Source of the DNA: Asparagopsis taxiformis
Taxonomy: Eukaryota; Rhodophyta; Florideophyceae; Bonnemaisoniales; Bonnemaisoniaceae
Length of the DNA stretch: 64,000 nucleotides
NCBI GenBank assembly: GCA_030407315.1
Contig: JALQPE010001893.1
Coordinates: 43,283-107,282 of the forward strand
Reading direction: 5' to 3'
Part shown: positions 9,901-19,406 of the stretch, piece by piece
Layout: every line of letters starts with the position of its first letter
Position numbering within the stretch: position 1 is the stretch's first letter
Notes under the pieces: generated by a model
What the model was told of the DNA's origin: nothing
Seen by the model: only the letters and a program-made list of their open reading frames with translations
Database searches by the model: none
Program-made: the position numbers and the translations under genes

Positions 9901-11316
9901 AAGCTGAAAAGGGATGAGCATGGGAATCCCTCTCGATTCAAAGCCCGACTGGTCGCAAGGGGGAATCTACAACAGGTTATTGGTACGAGCTATGCAGATC
10001 TATATGCACCAGTTGCATGCTTTGAGTTATTTAGATTACTGCTGACACTTTCAGCCTCCCATGGATGGTCAAGATGCCATTTGGACATCCAATCGGCATT
10101 TCTCTATGCCAAACTTCCTAGTTCGCTATCTATCTGGCTTAAACTGCCTTCAATTGATGACATACCCAGAGCAGATGGTTCGGTAGTCAAGTTAACCAAG
10201 TCACTTTATGGTTTGAGACAAGCACCAAGACTGTGGTATCAAGAGTTAACCTCAGTGCTACAGTCAATGCAATTCAAGCCGCTGAAAGCGAACGAATGCA
10301 TATTCATGCGGTCGGAATCAAATGGATTTGTAATCATACTTGCTTATGTGGATGATCTCGCCCTGTTCGGAAGCGAGAATTTGATAGCTTCAGTTAAGCA
10401 GGATCTAGAAAATGTATTCCAAACGACAGATCTGGGTGCCACTGAGTTTTTCCTTGGTGTCCGTATCAAGGAAACATCCAAGGGATATCACATATCTCAA
10501 GAGGCATTGGCCCAGAAGATAATTCGCACTGCAAACATGTGCGATGCTAATCCATCCAAGACACCACTGCCGAACGGTCACGTGCTTTACGAGCCAAGGG
10601 AAAAATCAACTGCTGAATCGAGAGAATCTATGCGTAATGTTCCGTTTGCAGAAGTTCTGGGCGCTTTATTGTATCTCTCGACGCGTACACGTCCTGATCT
10701 CTCTACAGCAGTTTCGATGCTTGGAAAATATCAAGCTGCACCTCAACAGAAACATTGGAAAATGATGAAACACGTCGTCAAATACCTCATCGGCACTACT
10801 TCGTGGGGAATCAGCATTAGAAAGGACAAAGGTGAAGTACTTCTGAAGGCATGGTCGGACTCTGATTGGGCTCGTGATTTAACAAGGAGGCGATCCAGGA
10901 GTGGAGTGGTAATAACATTCAATTCTGTTCCGATCTGGTGGTCTTCTAGACTTCAGACAACAACAGCATTGTCAACTTCCGAGGCAGAATTCAATGCACT
11001 CTGTGAGTGTGTGCGCCAGGTTGTCTGGATTCGCGGTTTTCTCAATGAGATTGGCATTGTTCAGACTACAGCTACGAATGTATATCAAGACAATCTGGGG
11101 AGCATAGCATGGACAAAAGAGATACAAGGCTTGCGAAATGTCAAGCACATTGGGATACGCTATCACTATGTCAAGGAGCATGTTCGAAAGAAACACGTTC
11201 AAATAAGCTACGTTCCGTCTACGTCTAATAAGGCTGACTCCTTCACGAAAGCCTTAGTCAGTTCATGCTTTACTGAACAGCGTGATGCACTGCTCATCGC
11301 GCCTTCCGCACCGTGA
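6964..11316 (+). CDS. Copia-III Gag-Pol polyprotein
   Basis: A 1,450-residue single frame. The ATG at 6964 is used; the frame is open further upstream only from a GTG. In order: gag; CCHC zinc knuckle (CQICDRRGHSTKKC, about residue 210); aspartic protease LDSGTT (about 290); integrase HHCC (about 519-556) and catalytic D, D, E in LHADLVGP, HTDGGSEF and NGLVERC (about 575, 640, 672); an acidic linker (about 800-930); RT with DIQSAFLY, YGLRQAP and canonical YVDD (about 1040, 1081, 1126); RNase H with WSDSDWA, STSEAEF, DNLGS and ADSFTKAL to the end. All catalytic residues are present. The stop overlaps the polypurine tract (GAGGGGGAA) next to the 3' LTR. It is likely functional. Confidence 0.95.
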   Translation: MTEEEKIRIKPFDENGDYRLWKIRVEAACEAKDLTDALIHDSNPYEQDSPKRKQFEVAQKKASHIIIHALNDKPLRVIRSVVGRPFEMLKKLDERYDSRSTASRITKMTELVSLRFNDIQKDMGSHVDKMAAIIEQLQSMDTKIQDELAVALLVASVQAPELAPVTAAIKTLSDESANWQDITQRLIEDQRTFRNKMKLHRANTVTNAPCQICDRRGHSTKKCYLNPKNPNNRLNLSNGNTSKDDSSNNAERTDAKNTDPKDKKANKKKDIRAAIAMVNAATPGSYRMMLDSGTTAHMTKDPRILCETSTCNIPIALGDDSKINAEVTGSRTVHWNNDSRITTVQLSNVLAARSLSMDLLSIPALTAKGISVLFTEKKAFIIDMEDDKSIIGVANRDSNDLYFIGTHEEHDCQSTIDSSEDIDVNACIAVTAHEEFDKNSSRDDYHTSVDHGNSNEDLYTASRDAEFKVNYSESVGDSEEEIQSYIGNIDLKTVLPTKQYISTQNEDHHVKSSMNEQVWHKRLSHFGSSNQIKEMLKSGKLPFISEGVFSCDPCATGKFRRKYKGSITKEIIPGTLHADLVGPISPHCRSGNIYFLTIVDEHSRFIEVEPLTSKSDTSRALLQFIVWFERQTGTLVRVLHTDGGSEFFPAQSELRKKGVVINKTSPYTPASNGLVERCQGTLLSAIRSVLNESKLPLSYWSDALQCVCQSKNAMIHSTTKEIPYEMLFGICNPHTKHLRPFGCKAIVAPSRKSSCKLESRAVHGINLGHVKGGLYKILCRDGVIITKHVRFNEREFPGLHLFSAEDKNKESDSGASVSHHYFHALSSTEDSHSDGTFDSDDAEAPCEHVQQDYESENYNVDVANSGNAASEKGDDNDYNDDIITITDLFSETLQDSEESEPEETVSTSEVPRTSAALPLTITTSDEPSVREALASNERNHWIKAINEEFNSLENAGTWNTSSSTLATKPNIALPSGIILKLKRDEHGNPSRFKARLVARGNLQQVIGTSYADLYAPVACFELFRLLLTLSASHGWSRCHLDIQSAFLYAKLPSSLSIWLKLPSIDDIPRADGSVVKLTKSLYGLRQAPRLWYQELTSVLQSMQFKPLKANECIFMRSESNGFVIILAYVDDLALFGSENLIASVKQDLENVFQTTDLGATEFFLGVRIKETSKGYHISQEALAQKIIRTANMCDANPSKTPLPNGHVLYEPREKSTAESRESMRNVPFAEVLGALLYLSTRTRPDLSTAVSMLGKYQAAPQQKHWKMMKHVVKYLIGTTSWGISIRKDKGEVLLKAWSDSDWARDLTRRRSRSGVVITFNSVPIWWSSRLQTTTALSTSEAEFNALCECVRQVVWIRGFLNEIGIVQTTATNVYQDNLGSIAWTKEIQGLRNVKHIGIRYHYVKEHVRKKHVQISYVPSTSNKADSFTKALVSSCFTEQRDALLIAPSAP

Positions 11317-11323
11317 GGGGGAA

Positions 11324-11635
11324 TGTTGGAAATGGACTGCACCACGGTGCTCAGACGGTTTACAGTACACCTTATTTTCACCATTGAATCACCCGCTCCG
11401 AAATTCCTATGGCCTCGAGATTAACATCTCTGTCTCAAGTCTAAGTTGACCTCTCCATTACGATCTCGAGTTTTCCCGTACCTTCTAGAGTACCTTTACT
11501 CAAGTGGATCATCCCTGATACAAAATACAACGCTAGTAGTAGTATAAGTGCAGCGCCACCTCACCCTTCTGAAAAATAAAGGACAACGCAGTAGCACCGC
11601 TGCAACTAGCAAGCGAAACATCTTGGACTCTGACA
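11324..11635 (+). repeat. Copia-III 3' LTR
   Basis: Same 312 bp as the 5' LTR, preceded by the polypurine tract GAGGGGGAA at 11315-11323. Confidence 0.95.
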
Positions 11636-11825
11636 GTCTGTGTTCTGTTGCATGCCACACACATGGTTTACTAGAGGGGGGTTTATATGCTATTGTGCGT
11701 GGGTAGCTAAATGCACAATAGCAAATGCTGTATCATGGGATATCCTAGGTAGTGTTACCCAAGATTAATCTAATGTATCAATAAGAGGTATTTGAATTCA
11801 AATGCCGTGGGTGGTAACTGATCAA

Positions 11826-12172
11826 TAGGATTTCAAGGCACGAAGAAGATATTTTAACTTCAAAACGATAGCTGAGGCACGGCTTGTTTTTCGCGCGTCA
11901 GATTTTCGACACTGCATACGTGTTTTCAGATACAGTATGCAACCAAGATTATTAGAACGAAACTATCCAAGTTGGATGCAATCAAAACGCATCATGCGGC
12001 GGGGGCGGCGGTGAACGTATGTGAAAAACGTGTGCGCCAACCCATGCGTCATTACCCTGCAGATCACTGGCACGGGTTTTTGTATTGTCGAAGATACAAG
12101 CGCATTGCAAGAACGCAACTGCGTCCAAATCGCTCCTCAGGTATTGTTCTGCAACCCGGTTTCTATTCAGTC
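11826..12172 (+). repeat. Ngaro-I A1 split repeat
   Basis: 347 bp matching A2 (23629-23975) and the A part of the solo copy (24370-24715) with only a few differences. It begins TAGGATTTCAAGG. Confidence 0.9.
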
Positions 12173-13238
12173 TGCCTAATGTCGCAGCCCCCAGTTGAAC
12201 CAGCCTCCGCCAACCCACCGCGAGATTCCCGGCAAAACAGGAACCGGAGCAGAAAACGAAATTACCCAAGTTTTTCGGCCGGACGGAATCCTGGCAGACC
12301 AAGAACAACGGAACAGCAAGAAGGAACGGGCCTCAATACACCGGATCCTATTCTCGGATCTCTGCAGCACAATCCGGAAATATCTAATGCGCTCGAAAGA
12401 CAAAACACTGAAAGCACTCCAGTGCAGGGTGACTCTCCTGACCTCGCCACAGTTGAAGTAGCTGCTTTATTGAAAATGAGTGATCAGCAGTTGAAGCATA
12501 TGTATCTACGCGCGCCAAGTATTTTCCGTGAAAAACTTACCCTGAACAGTGCACAACCGCTGGAGTCGGTGTTAAACTTGCGTGACTTAATCCGAGAAGC
12601 GGATTATCAACGTCTGCAACCATCAGTCTTGCAACCAGAAGAAAGCTTTGAAAAAATTATGGAGATGTCACCAGCAGTTATCTTGGACACCATGTGCAAG
12701 AGTCCACAACTTTTATCAAACTTGCTGCATTCTGCATCCCAAGCTAGAAAAAATTTACCCGATCTGAGAAGCTCTACAGAAGATATTTCTGCGATGGGAG
12801 ACATCGCAACCGCGCTCGCTTGGAAAGTAAATGCTCTTAGCGAACTTCTTGACATAGAGGAAGAAAACAGCAAGAAACTGCAACTGGAACTTGACCAACT
12901 TCCTGGCAGACCCCAAACAAATGACGGATTGCAGGCGGCAGCCTCAATTCCTAGTGCAACCCCGCTGCAAGCAGACGATCTTTCCATGCAAATCGGCGGA
13001 GTACCGCTGTCTGCACCACCCGTAACGTCATTGGACGGGATGGATTTTCCGACGGGACGGAGAGGTGCCTTGCGTCTACCGTCCCAGGTCACGCACTACC
13101 CAACGCATGGCACCTCCCAAGTCTTACTGGCCGTTCCAGAGATACTAGGCCCCTCCATCCTGTACAATTTCATCAAACACGGTTTGAACGTAGAGACCTA
13201 TGTTCGAACCCGGCCATATTGGCAAAGTGGCCAACACC

Positions 13239-13810
13239 TGTAGATACACGCAATACTAACATGTGTAGATACACGCAATACTGACAAATGTGATTTTTAG
13301 TTTCAATCCGGACTCTATGCTTTACTTCCTGCTGACACGTAACATGATATCGAGTATGACATGAAATACTATTTATCACAAGCGTAATAATCACAGGAGA
13401 GTATTTACGAGAGTCTGTCGCAGCACAGAACGTAGTAGTATATAAGCAGATAGATGTAGCTATTGTTGAGAAGGCATCAAGGATATACAAAAGCAAGACA
13501 CAACCAAAACAATTGTACTTTGTTACACAGCCATTCTTGCGCCCACTTGCTCTGGACGGAACGTCCCAGTAATTGGTGCATAGTGTGAAGGTCTACCATC
13601 GTTGATTACTCCGAGTATAACGCTCTGAAATAACAAGAAGGGAGCCACTGAAGTCAGGCGATTACTCCGGCCAATTATTGATTGTCCTGAAATAACGCAG
13701 ACCGAAGAAAGGAAGATTACTGGAAGATACTCTAACGTGGATTCTTGAGTTATCATAGCAACTTCCTAAGACACAAATTACACGTCAAGATCGTTCTAAG
13801 TCTCGCGACA
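13239..13810 (+). repeat. Copia-IV 5' LTR
   Basis: Starts TGTAGATACACGCAATACT and ends TCTCGCGACA. Its first 48 bp are a near-perfect tandem duplication of about 23 bp. A TATATAAGC element near 13440 is a candidate promoter. Confidence 0.95.
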
Positions 13811-13886
13811 GTTATATAACTATTTTGCGAATCTGAAGCATATATGCTAGAGAAGCAAGAGAAGCTATAACCAAGCGATACAACAG

Positions 13887-16800
13887 ATGAATCAGAACGA
13901 TAACGATGTGCATGTTGCAGATGATAACATCGAAATCACTGGTCTTGGCATACAAAGCGAAGGCGCAAAATCTAGCAGCAATAGGTCACGCACACCTGCA
14001 TCAGATGCAAGAAGAGAGGAGTTAAGTGAAAATGACATGGACGATGATAATGAGCCTTTACCGCCAGACAAAGGAGCAAATAGAGATTTATGGAACCAGT
14101 ACAAGTTGAATGTGGACAACTATGTAAATCGTTGGTGTAAACGATATGAAGAATTGGGTATTACGGAAGGAGACGCAATATGGTGTGATTTCACCTGCAA
14201 TTTCTCTAAGCCAGTCATTGAAAATTTCACGTCATCCCAAGCAATGAAGTTGCGTAAAGCACTAACATCTAGAGGAGTAAGGATTCTGTGCAAGAGGGGC
14301 TACCCAGTCCGTAAGGCACTCTTGGCATGTTGGGAGATGGAAAAAGTCCCTCTGATGAACGAAAAATCAACCGAAGATCATGAGATCGAAGAAGCTGATA
14401 CTGCTCTTGATGCAGCTGAGGTGGCAGTTGAAGCTGCAGAGATGGAGAAGTCTATATCGAACCGTTTCGAAAAGGATTATGAAAAGATCAAAATTGACAC
14501 AAGTATGAGAGGTAATCTTCCTGGGAACAGAAATATTGCGACGACTGGATACAAAACTTGCTCTGATGTATCAAGTAGCAGATCATCAGGCATGCAAGGA
14601 CTCCTAAAGGCCTTTGGGTTCCGTCAAAAGTACGGAGGTCAATGGGATGAAGATATAATGGGAGTTATTGAGATTTACGAATTAGCTGCTGATATGTGCA
14701 ACATCACGAATGATGAGATGCTGAAGGGACTTCCAATAATGTTGGATGGTGCAGCTTTGTCATACTATGCCTCACACATCAATGGAAAGGTTGGTAACTA
14801 CAAGGAGGCAATTGATCTACTTCTTTCGTGGTTTACGTCTGACGAACAAAGATCTAGGCTTCTGCAAGAATGGCATGACACTAGGCTTACCAAATGGTTT
14901 GAGCGCAGCCCTGACAAATCTCAACTGGCAGTATTCAGAGAGATGTCAGCACATCTTGGAAAAATACAACGTCAATTAGACAGGCGATATCGTGAGGATA
15001 TTTTTCTTAGGGATCAATTGATCACAGCAGCAGATATACCTGATGTCAAAAGAGTACTGAAGATACAATTACCCGCCACAGCACATGATGCAAACCAGAA
15101 AATTGCATCTATGTTGTCAAGTGAGATGGGATCCGCTCAAAACTACAGCTTTTCGACCAAGGAAGCCGATGCATATTTTGGTATTGGACAGAAATATAGA
15201 GGAAAAGCTGAAAGAAACATCAAGAGATACCCTAATAGAATGCAACGATCTAATCGGAGAAACAAGCTTTCAAGAGTGAAGGGATGTTGGGTGTGTGGTG
15301 AACCACATATGGCAAATAAGTTCCACTCACGTGTAGAAGTTGAAAAGGCAGTGCAACGTCTTCGAGGCGAGAAAGCATTCGTGGCAATTGAGGATGTTTT
15401 CAACGTTTTGATGGCAAACGAAGATGATAGTAGTTTGGATTATGACGAAGATCATGCAGATTCATCAGAATACAACTCTGGGTTACATGTGGATGAGATT
15501 AAGGATCTAAACGTTGAATTGGAGGCACACTTGGCAAACAAGGTATACCTACATAGTTGTGGATTCCTTACTAATTTGAAGGATGAGATGGATAGGATGG
15601 AAACTGCACTCGTCAGTACTGAAAGACATTCTGAGTTCAATGGGATAGTAATTGACACTGGTGCAAACAGACTAAGCATTATGAGTCTTAACCAGTACAG
15701 GTCATACTGTCGGGAATTTGGAATTGTTGCAGACATTCAATCGGATGGAAGAAATATACATGGTCTTGGTAGCAAACTCAAGACTATTGGTACTACATCC
15801 ATCGCAATCCCATTTCCAGAATTTGGCTTAACATGTGACATTGTATTTCACATCTTGCGTGAGGATTGCAAATCCCTATTGAGTAGACGAGATCTCAAGA
15901 ATACTGGGATAGACTTGAGTGTCCAACGCGATTGCCTGCTCTACAAGGGAACAGCTATACCCTTAGCAGTCAAGAATGATCTTCTAGTCTATGAATGGAC
16001 GCCAGACATTGCACTGTTTACATATGACGAATTGAAGAAGCTCCATCGCGCGTTCGGTCATCCTTCTGTGAGTGCTCTTTATAATCTATTGAAACGAGCA
16101 AGAAAGGATGAATGTCATACAGATGTACGCGATGCTATCCAAACCTTGACTGAGAGATGTCGAGTATGTACTGAGCTGGCCACAAAACCTAAAAGGTTTA
16201 AACTGACTGTTGGTAGTGAAGATGGCAGGTTTAACAGTATTGTCGCTGCTGACATCATGTACATAGACAACAAACCTATTCTACATGTTGTTGATGAGGC
16301 CACACATTTTTCAGCTGCCACATTCTTAAGGAATGTATCTTCAGAGCATGTATGGAATGCATTTATCCGAATATGGTCTAATGTTTATATGGGGCCTCCA
16401 GACTATCTACGAATTGATCAAGGATCCCAATTCATATCCCGTGAGTTTAAAGGATCTGCCGAAGTCTCTGGAATACAACTACTTACTAGTCCAGTTGAGA
16501 ATCCTTCATCAATGACACATGTCGAACGCTATCATGCTCCACTCCGCAGAGCATTTCTCAAGCTAAAATTGGCCCTTCCTAAAGATCAGCCGCAAGACAT
16601 ACTACAGATGGCGCTTCACTGTGTGAATAGCACAGTCGGACCAGAGGGATTATGTCCAACATTGTGCGTGTTCGGAGCTTTGCCAAAACCTGCGAGAAAT
16701 ACTCCCGCCCCACAGCATATAGAACGTGCCAAAGCAATTGACGAGGCTATGAAGGACGTTCAGAAAGAACAAGCAACCCGGAGATTAAAATTTGCAGAAA

Positions 16801-18608
16801 AGTATCGAGGGCCGTTCGGGAAGGAGAACAACAAATTAGAACGCTTACACTACGGAGCTCCAGTTCGGGTATATAGGGCAAAGACGAACAAGTGGGAAGG
16901 ACCATTCAAATTTGTGTCAATCGAAGGAGAAACAGTGGTTGTACAGCTTCCAAATGGTAGGAAGATATTCCGCACACATGTTGTCAAACCAGACAACTCC
17001 ATGGATGATGTAATTTTGCAATGCACTGACAACAGAAATTGCTTCACAACGGACGAGAACGATGAGTATCGAAGCGGAAATTTCAAAGGAGATCTTGGTT
17101 TTGTTGTAGAGATGAAGGATTTCTCGGCGTCACGACAGAAAGAAATTGATGGTTTACTGCAACAAGGTGTGTTTAAAGTTGTACCAAGATCCACAGTACC
17201 ACGAGGAAAGCGAATATATGGAATGCGATGGGTGGACACAATGAAGAAACGTAGCGATGGAAAATTCACCGCAAAATCACGACTGGTCGCACAGAACTAT
17301 CGTGACCATGAGAGCAGGTGCATACCAACAAAAGCACCGACTATTTCTAGATTCGGCCAACGCCTGGCACTATGCATGGCAGCCCTATTCCCCGAGCAAA
17401 AACCTTATACTCGAGATGTAACTCAGGCCTATATTCAGAGCCGTGACAGACTTCTGCGGAAAGTGTACTTAAAACCACCGTCAGAGATGCAAATTCCTTC
17501 CGACAAAGTACTCTTGGCAGTTAAGCCTCTATATGGGATTCCTGAATCGGGATTACATTGGTATATTACTTATCGAGATCATCATATACAACGATTGGAC
17601 ATGAATATGTGCAAAGCGGACAACTGTATCCTCTACCGCACGCACACGACCTCACATTCAAAAGCCCCTGATCTTACCATTCTACAAGTGGATGATACTT
17701 TTGGACTCGGTGACGATAAATTCCTAGATGAAGAGGAAAGAGAATCGTCTAAGTTTAAGACGAAACCGAGAAAGTGCTTAAAACTTGGAGAATGTTGTGA
17801 TTTTAACGGATCTACAATAACACGCGAAAGACAAGGAACTTATTTATTAAGCCAAGCTCAGAAACTAACTTCCATGTCCGTTCCTACTTCAAAAGATGAA
17901 TCAATAAGCGCTCGAGCCAAAATACAGTATATTGCTACCACATGCAGACCAGACTTGGCCAGTCCTACTCAACTTCTGTCCGCATGTCTCGAAACTGAGA
18001 CCTCTAAATCCGAGAATATGCTCAAGAAACTAATACGTTATTGCAATAATACCAGCCAAGATGGAATACGATTCATTCCACAAGACTTGGAATCCATTCA
18101 TTTGGTCTTGTTCACCGATTCTTCGTTTGGAAATAATGACCTCTCGTCACAAACTGGTTTTCTAATCGTATTGATGGACAAGCACAAATCTGCGAACATC
18201 GTTCATTATGGGAGTAAGAAGTGCCGAAGAGTTACGCGTTCTGTTATGGCAGCAGAGGTACTCTCTCTGGTGCAGGGTTATGATGAAGCATATATTGCAA
18301 AACACACGATACAAGAGATACTTAATCGGGAAATACCATTGGATGCTTATGTCGATTCGCGTACAACTTTTAATTGTGTGGCTAAGAACTCAGCGACTCT
18401 TGAAAAGAGATTGAAAATCGACATTGCAGCTATCCGTCAAGCCCATATGAACAAGGAAATAAGAACAATTGGGTGGATTCCGGGACAACAAAATCCTGCA
18501 GATGGTCTCACCAAGTCTAACATACTCAAAGACGACCATCCTTTGAAGATTCTATTGCGTGAGAACAGAATTGAATTTACTCCAACAGGATGGGCAGAAA
18601 TGGAATGA
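13887..18608 (+). CDS. Copia-IV Gag-Pol polyprotein
   Basis: A 1,573-residue intact frame starting at ATG 13887, 76 bp after the LTR. Gag holds an acidic coiled region (about 150-200). The zinc knuckle is degenerate (CWVCGEPHMANKFH, about 465; histidine where the last Cys is expected). Protease is IDTGAN (about 588). Integrase has D, D, E in ADIMYID, RIDQGSQF and HVERYH (about 786, 843, 878), followed by an SH3-like C-terminal fold (VRVYRAKTNKWEGPF, about 992). RT has MRWV, RDVTQAY and PLYGIPESG, with catalytic QVDD (about 1265) in place of YVDD. RNase H has FTDSSFG, AAEVLSL and ADGLTK. It is diverged from Copia-III and from the V/VI/VII group, so it belongs to a separate Copia lineage. Probably functional. 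Confidence 0.92.
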   Translation: MNQNDNDVHVADDNIEITGLGIQSEGAKSSSNRSRTPASDARREELSENDMDDDNEPLPPDKGANRDLWNQYKLNVDNYVNRWCKRYEELGITEGDAIWCDFTCNFSKPVIENFTSSQAMKLRKALTSRGVRILCKRGYPVRKALLACWEMEKVPLMNEKSTEDHEIEEADTALDAAEVAVEAAEMEKSISNRFEKDYEKIKIDTSMRGNLPGNRNIATTGYKTCSDVSSSRSSGMQGLLKAFGFRQKYGGQWDEDIMGVIEIYELAADMCNITNDEMLKGLPIMLDGAALSYYASHINGKVGNYKEAIDLLLSWFTSDEQRSRLLQEWHDTRLTKWFERSPDKSQLAVFREMSAHLGKIQRQLDRRYREDIFLRDQLITAADIPDVKRVLKIQLPATAHDANQKIASMLSSEMGSAQNYSFSTKEADAYFGIGQKYRGKAERNIKRYPNRMQRSNRRNKLSRVKGCWVCGEPHMANKFHSRVEVEKAVQRLRGEKAFVAIEDVFNVLMANEDDSSLDYDEDHADSSEYNSGLHVDEIKDLNVELEAHLANKVYLHSCGFLTNLKDEMDRMETALVSTERHSEFNGIVIDTGANRLSIMSLNQYRSYCREFGIVADIQSDGRNIHGLGSKLKTIGTTSIAIPFPEFGLTCDIVFHILREDCKSLLSRRDLKNTGIDLSVQRDCLLYKGTAIPLAVKNDLLVYEWTPDIALFTYDELKKLHRAFGHPSVSALYNLLKRARKDECHTDVRDAIQTLTERCRVCTELATKPKRFKLTVGSEDGRFNSIVAADIMYIDNKPILHVVDEATHFSAATFLRNVSSEHVWNAFIRIWSNVYMGPPDYLRIDQGSQFISREFKGSAEVSGIQLLTSPVENPSSMTHVERYHAPLRRAFLKLKLALPKDQPQDILQMALHCVNSTVGPEGLCPTLCVFGALPKPARNTPAPQHIERAKAIDEAMKDVQKEQATRRLKFAEKYRGPFGKENNKLERLHYGAPVRVYRAKTNKWEGPFKFVSIEGETVVVQLPNGRKIFRTHVVKPDNSMDDVILQCTDNRNCFTTDENDEYRSGNFKGDLGFVVEMKDFSASRQKEIDGLLQQGVFKVVPRSTVPRGKRIYGMRWVDTMKKRSDGKFTAKSRLVAQNYRDHESRCIPTKAPTISRFGQRLALCMAALFPEQKPYTRDVTQAYIQSRDRLLRKVYLKPPSEMQIPSDKVLLAVKPLYGIPESGLHWYITYRDHHIQRLDMNMCKADNCILYRTHTTSHSKAPDLTILQVDDTFGLGDDKFLDEEERESSKFKTKPRKCLKLGECCDFNGSTITRERQGTYLLSQAQKLTSMSVPTSKDESISARAKIQYIATTCRPDLASPTQLLSACLETETSKSENMLKKLIRYCNNTSQDGIRFIPQDLESIHLVLFTDSSFGNNDLSSQTGFLIVLMDKHKSANIVHYGSKKCRRVTRSVMAAEVLSLVQGYDEAYIAKHTIQEILNREIPLDAYVDSRTTFNCVAKNSATLEKRLKIDIAAIRQAHMNKEIRTIGWIPGQQNPADGLTKSNILKDDHPLKILLRENRIEFTPTGWAEME

Positions 18609-18642
18609 CAGACACATTTGTCAATCAGAGAAAATGCTCGTG

Positions 18643-19214
18643 TGTAGATACACGCAATACTAACATGTGTAGATACACGCAATACTGACAAATGTGATTT
18701 TTAGTTTCAATCCGGACTCTATGCTTTACTTCCTGCTGACACGTAACATGATATCGAGTATGACATGAAATACTATTTATCACAAGCGTAATAATCACAG
18801 GAGAGTATTTACGAGAGTCTGTCGCAGCACAGAAAGTAGTAGTATATAAGCAGATAGATGTAGCTATTGTTGAGAAGGCATCAAGGATATACAAAAGCAA
18901 GACACAACCAAAACAATTGTACTTTGTTACACAGCCATTCTTGCGCCCACTTGCTCTGGACGGAACGTCCCAGTAATTGGTGCATAGTGTGAAGGTCTAC
19001 CATCGTTGATTACTCCGAGTATAACGCTCTGAAATAACAAGAAGGGAGCCACTGAAGTCAGGCGATTACTCCGGCCAATTATTGATTGTCCTGAAATAAC
19101 GCAGACCGAAGAAAGGAAGATTACTGGAAGATACTCTAACGTGGATTCTTGAGTTATCATAGCAACTTCCTAAGACACAAATTACACGTCAAGATCGTTC
19201 TAAGTCTCGCGACA
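18643..19214 (+). repeat. Copia-IV 3' LTR
   Basis: 572 bp, essentially identical to 13239-13810. The polypurine tract before it is not obvious; the best candidate is GAGAAAA at 18628-18634. Confidence 0.95.
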
Positions 19215-19406
19215 ACACCCAGAGCAAATAGAATTGGAGGCGCTCACACTGGCTCGCGCTCTCCACATTACCCTCATGCAATACCCCTCCCCGACAGCCG
19301 CCCTCCTCGCCTGCCCTTGGATGGAGGTGGTGCTGCGACGCCTGTATACCATCCTAAAAGTGGAGGAAACTCATTTCAAGCACCCACAGCACACCAGAGC
19401 AGTAAT

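Larger units (their letters stand above)
6520..11635 (+). mobile_element. Copia-III: complete, probably recent Copia element
   Basis: Two LTRs of 312 bp appear identical base for base. The target duplication is GTCTG (6515-6519 and 11636-11640). One intact gag-pol ORF lies between them. It is inserted in the left LTR of Copia-II; the intact Copia-II LTR at 44890-45322 shows the empty site. Confidence 0.95.
13239..19214 (+). mobile_element. Copia-IV: complete Copia element inside Ngaro-I
   Basis: LTRs of 572 bp at both ends with a single difference that I could find (near 13434 versus 18838). The target duplication is ACACC (13234-13238 and 19215-19219). There is one intact 1,573-residue ORF. 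The sequence after the 5' LTR (GTTATATAACTATTTT) does not match the initiator-Met primer site used by the other elements. Confidence 0.95.

Noticed and set aside
13173..13496. Minus-strand ORFs repeated at 18625-18900
   Set aside because: They are parts of the two Copia-IV LTRs.
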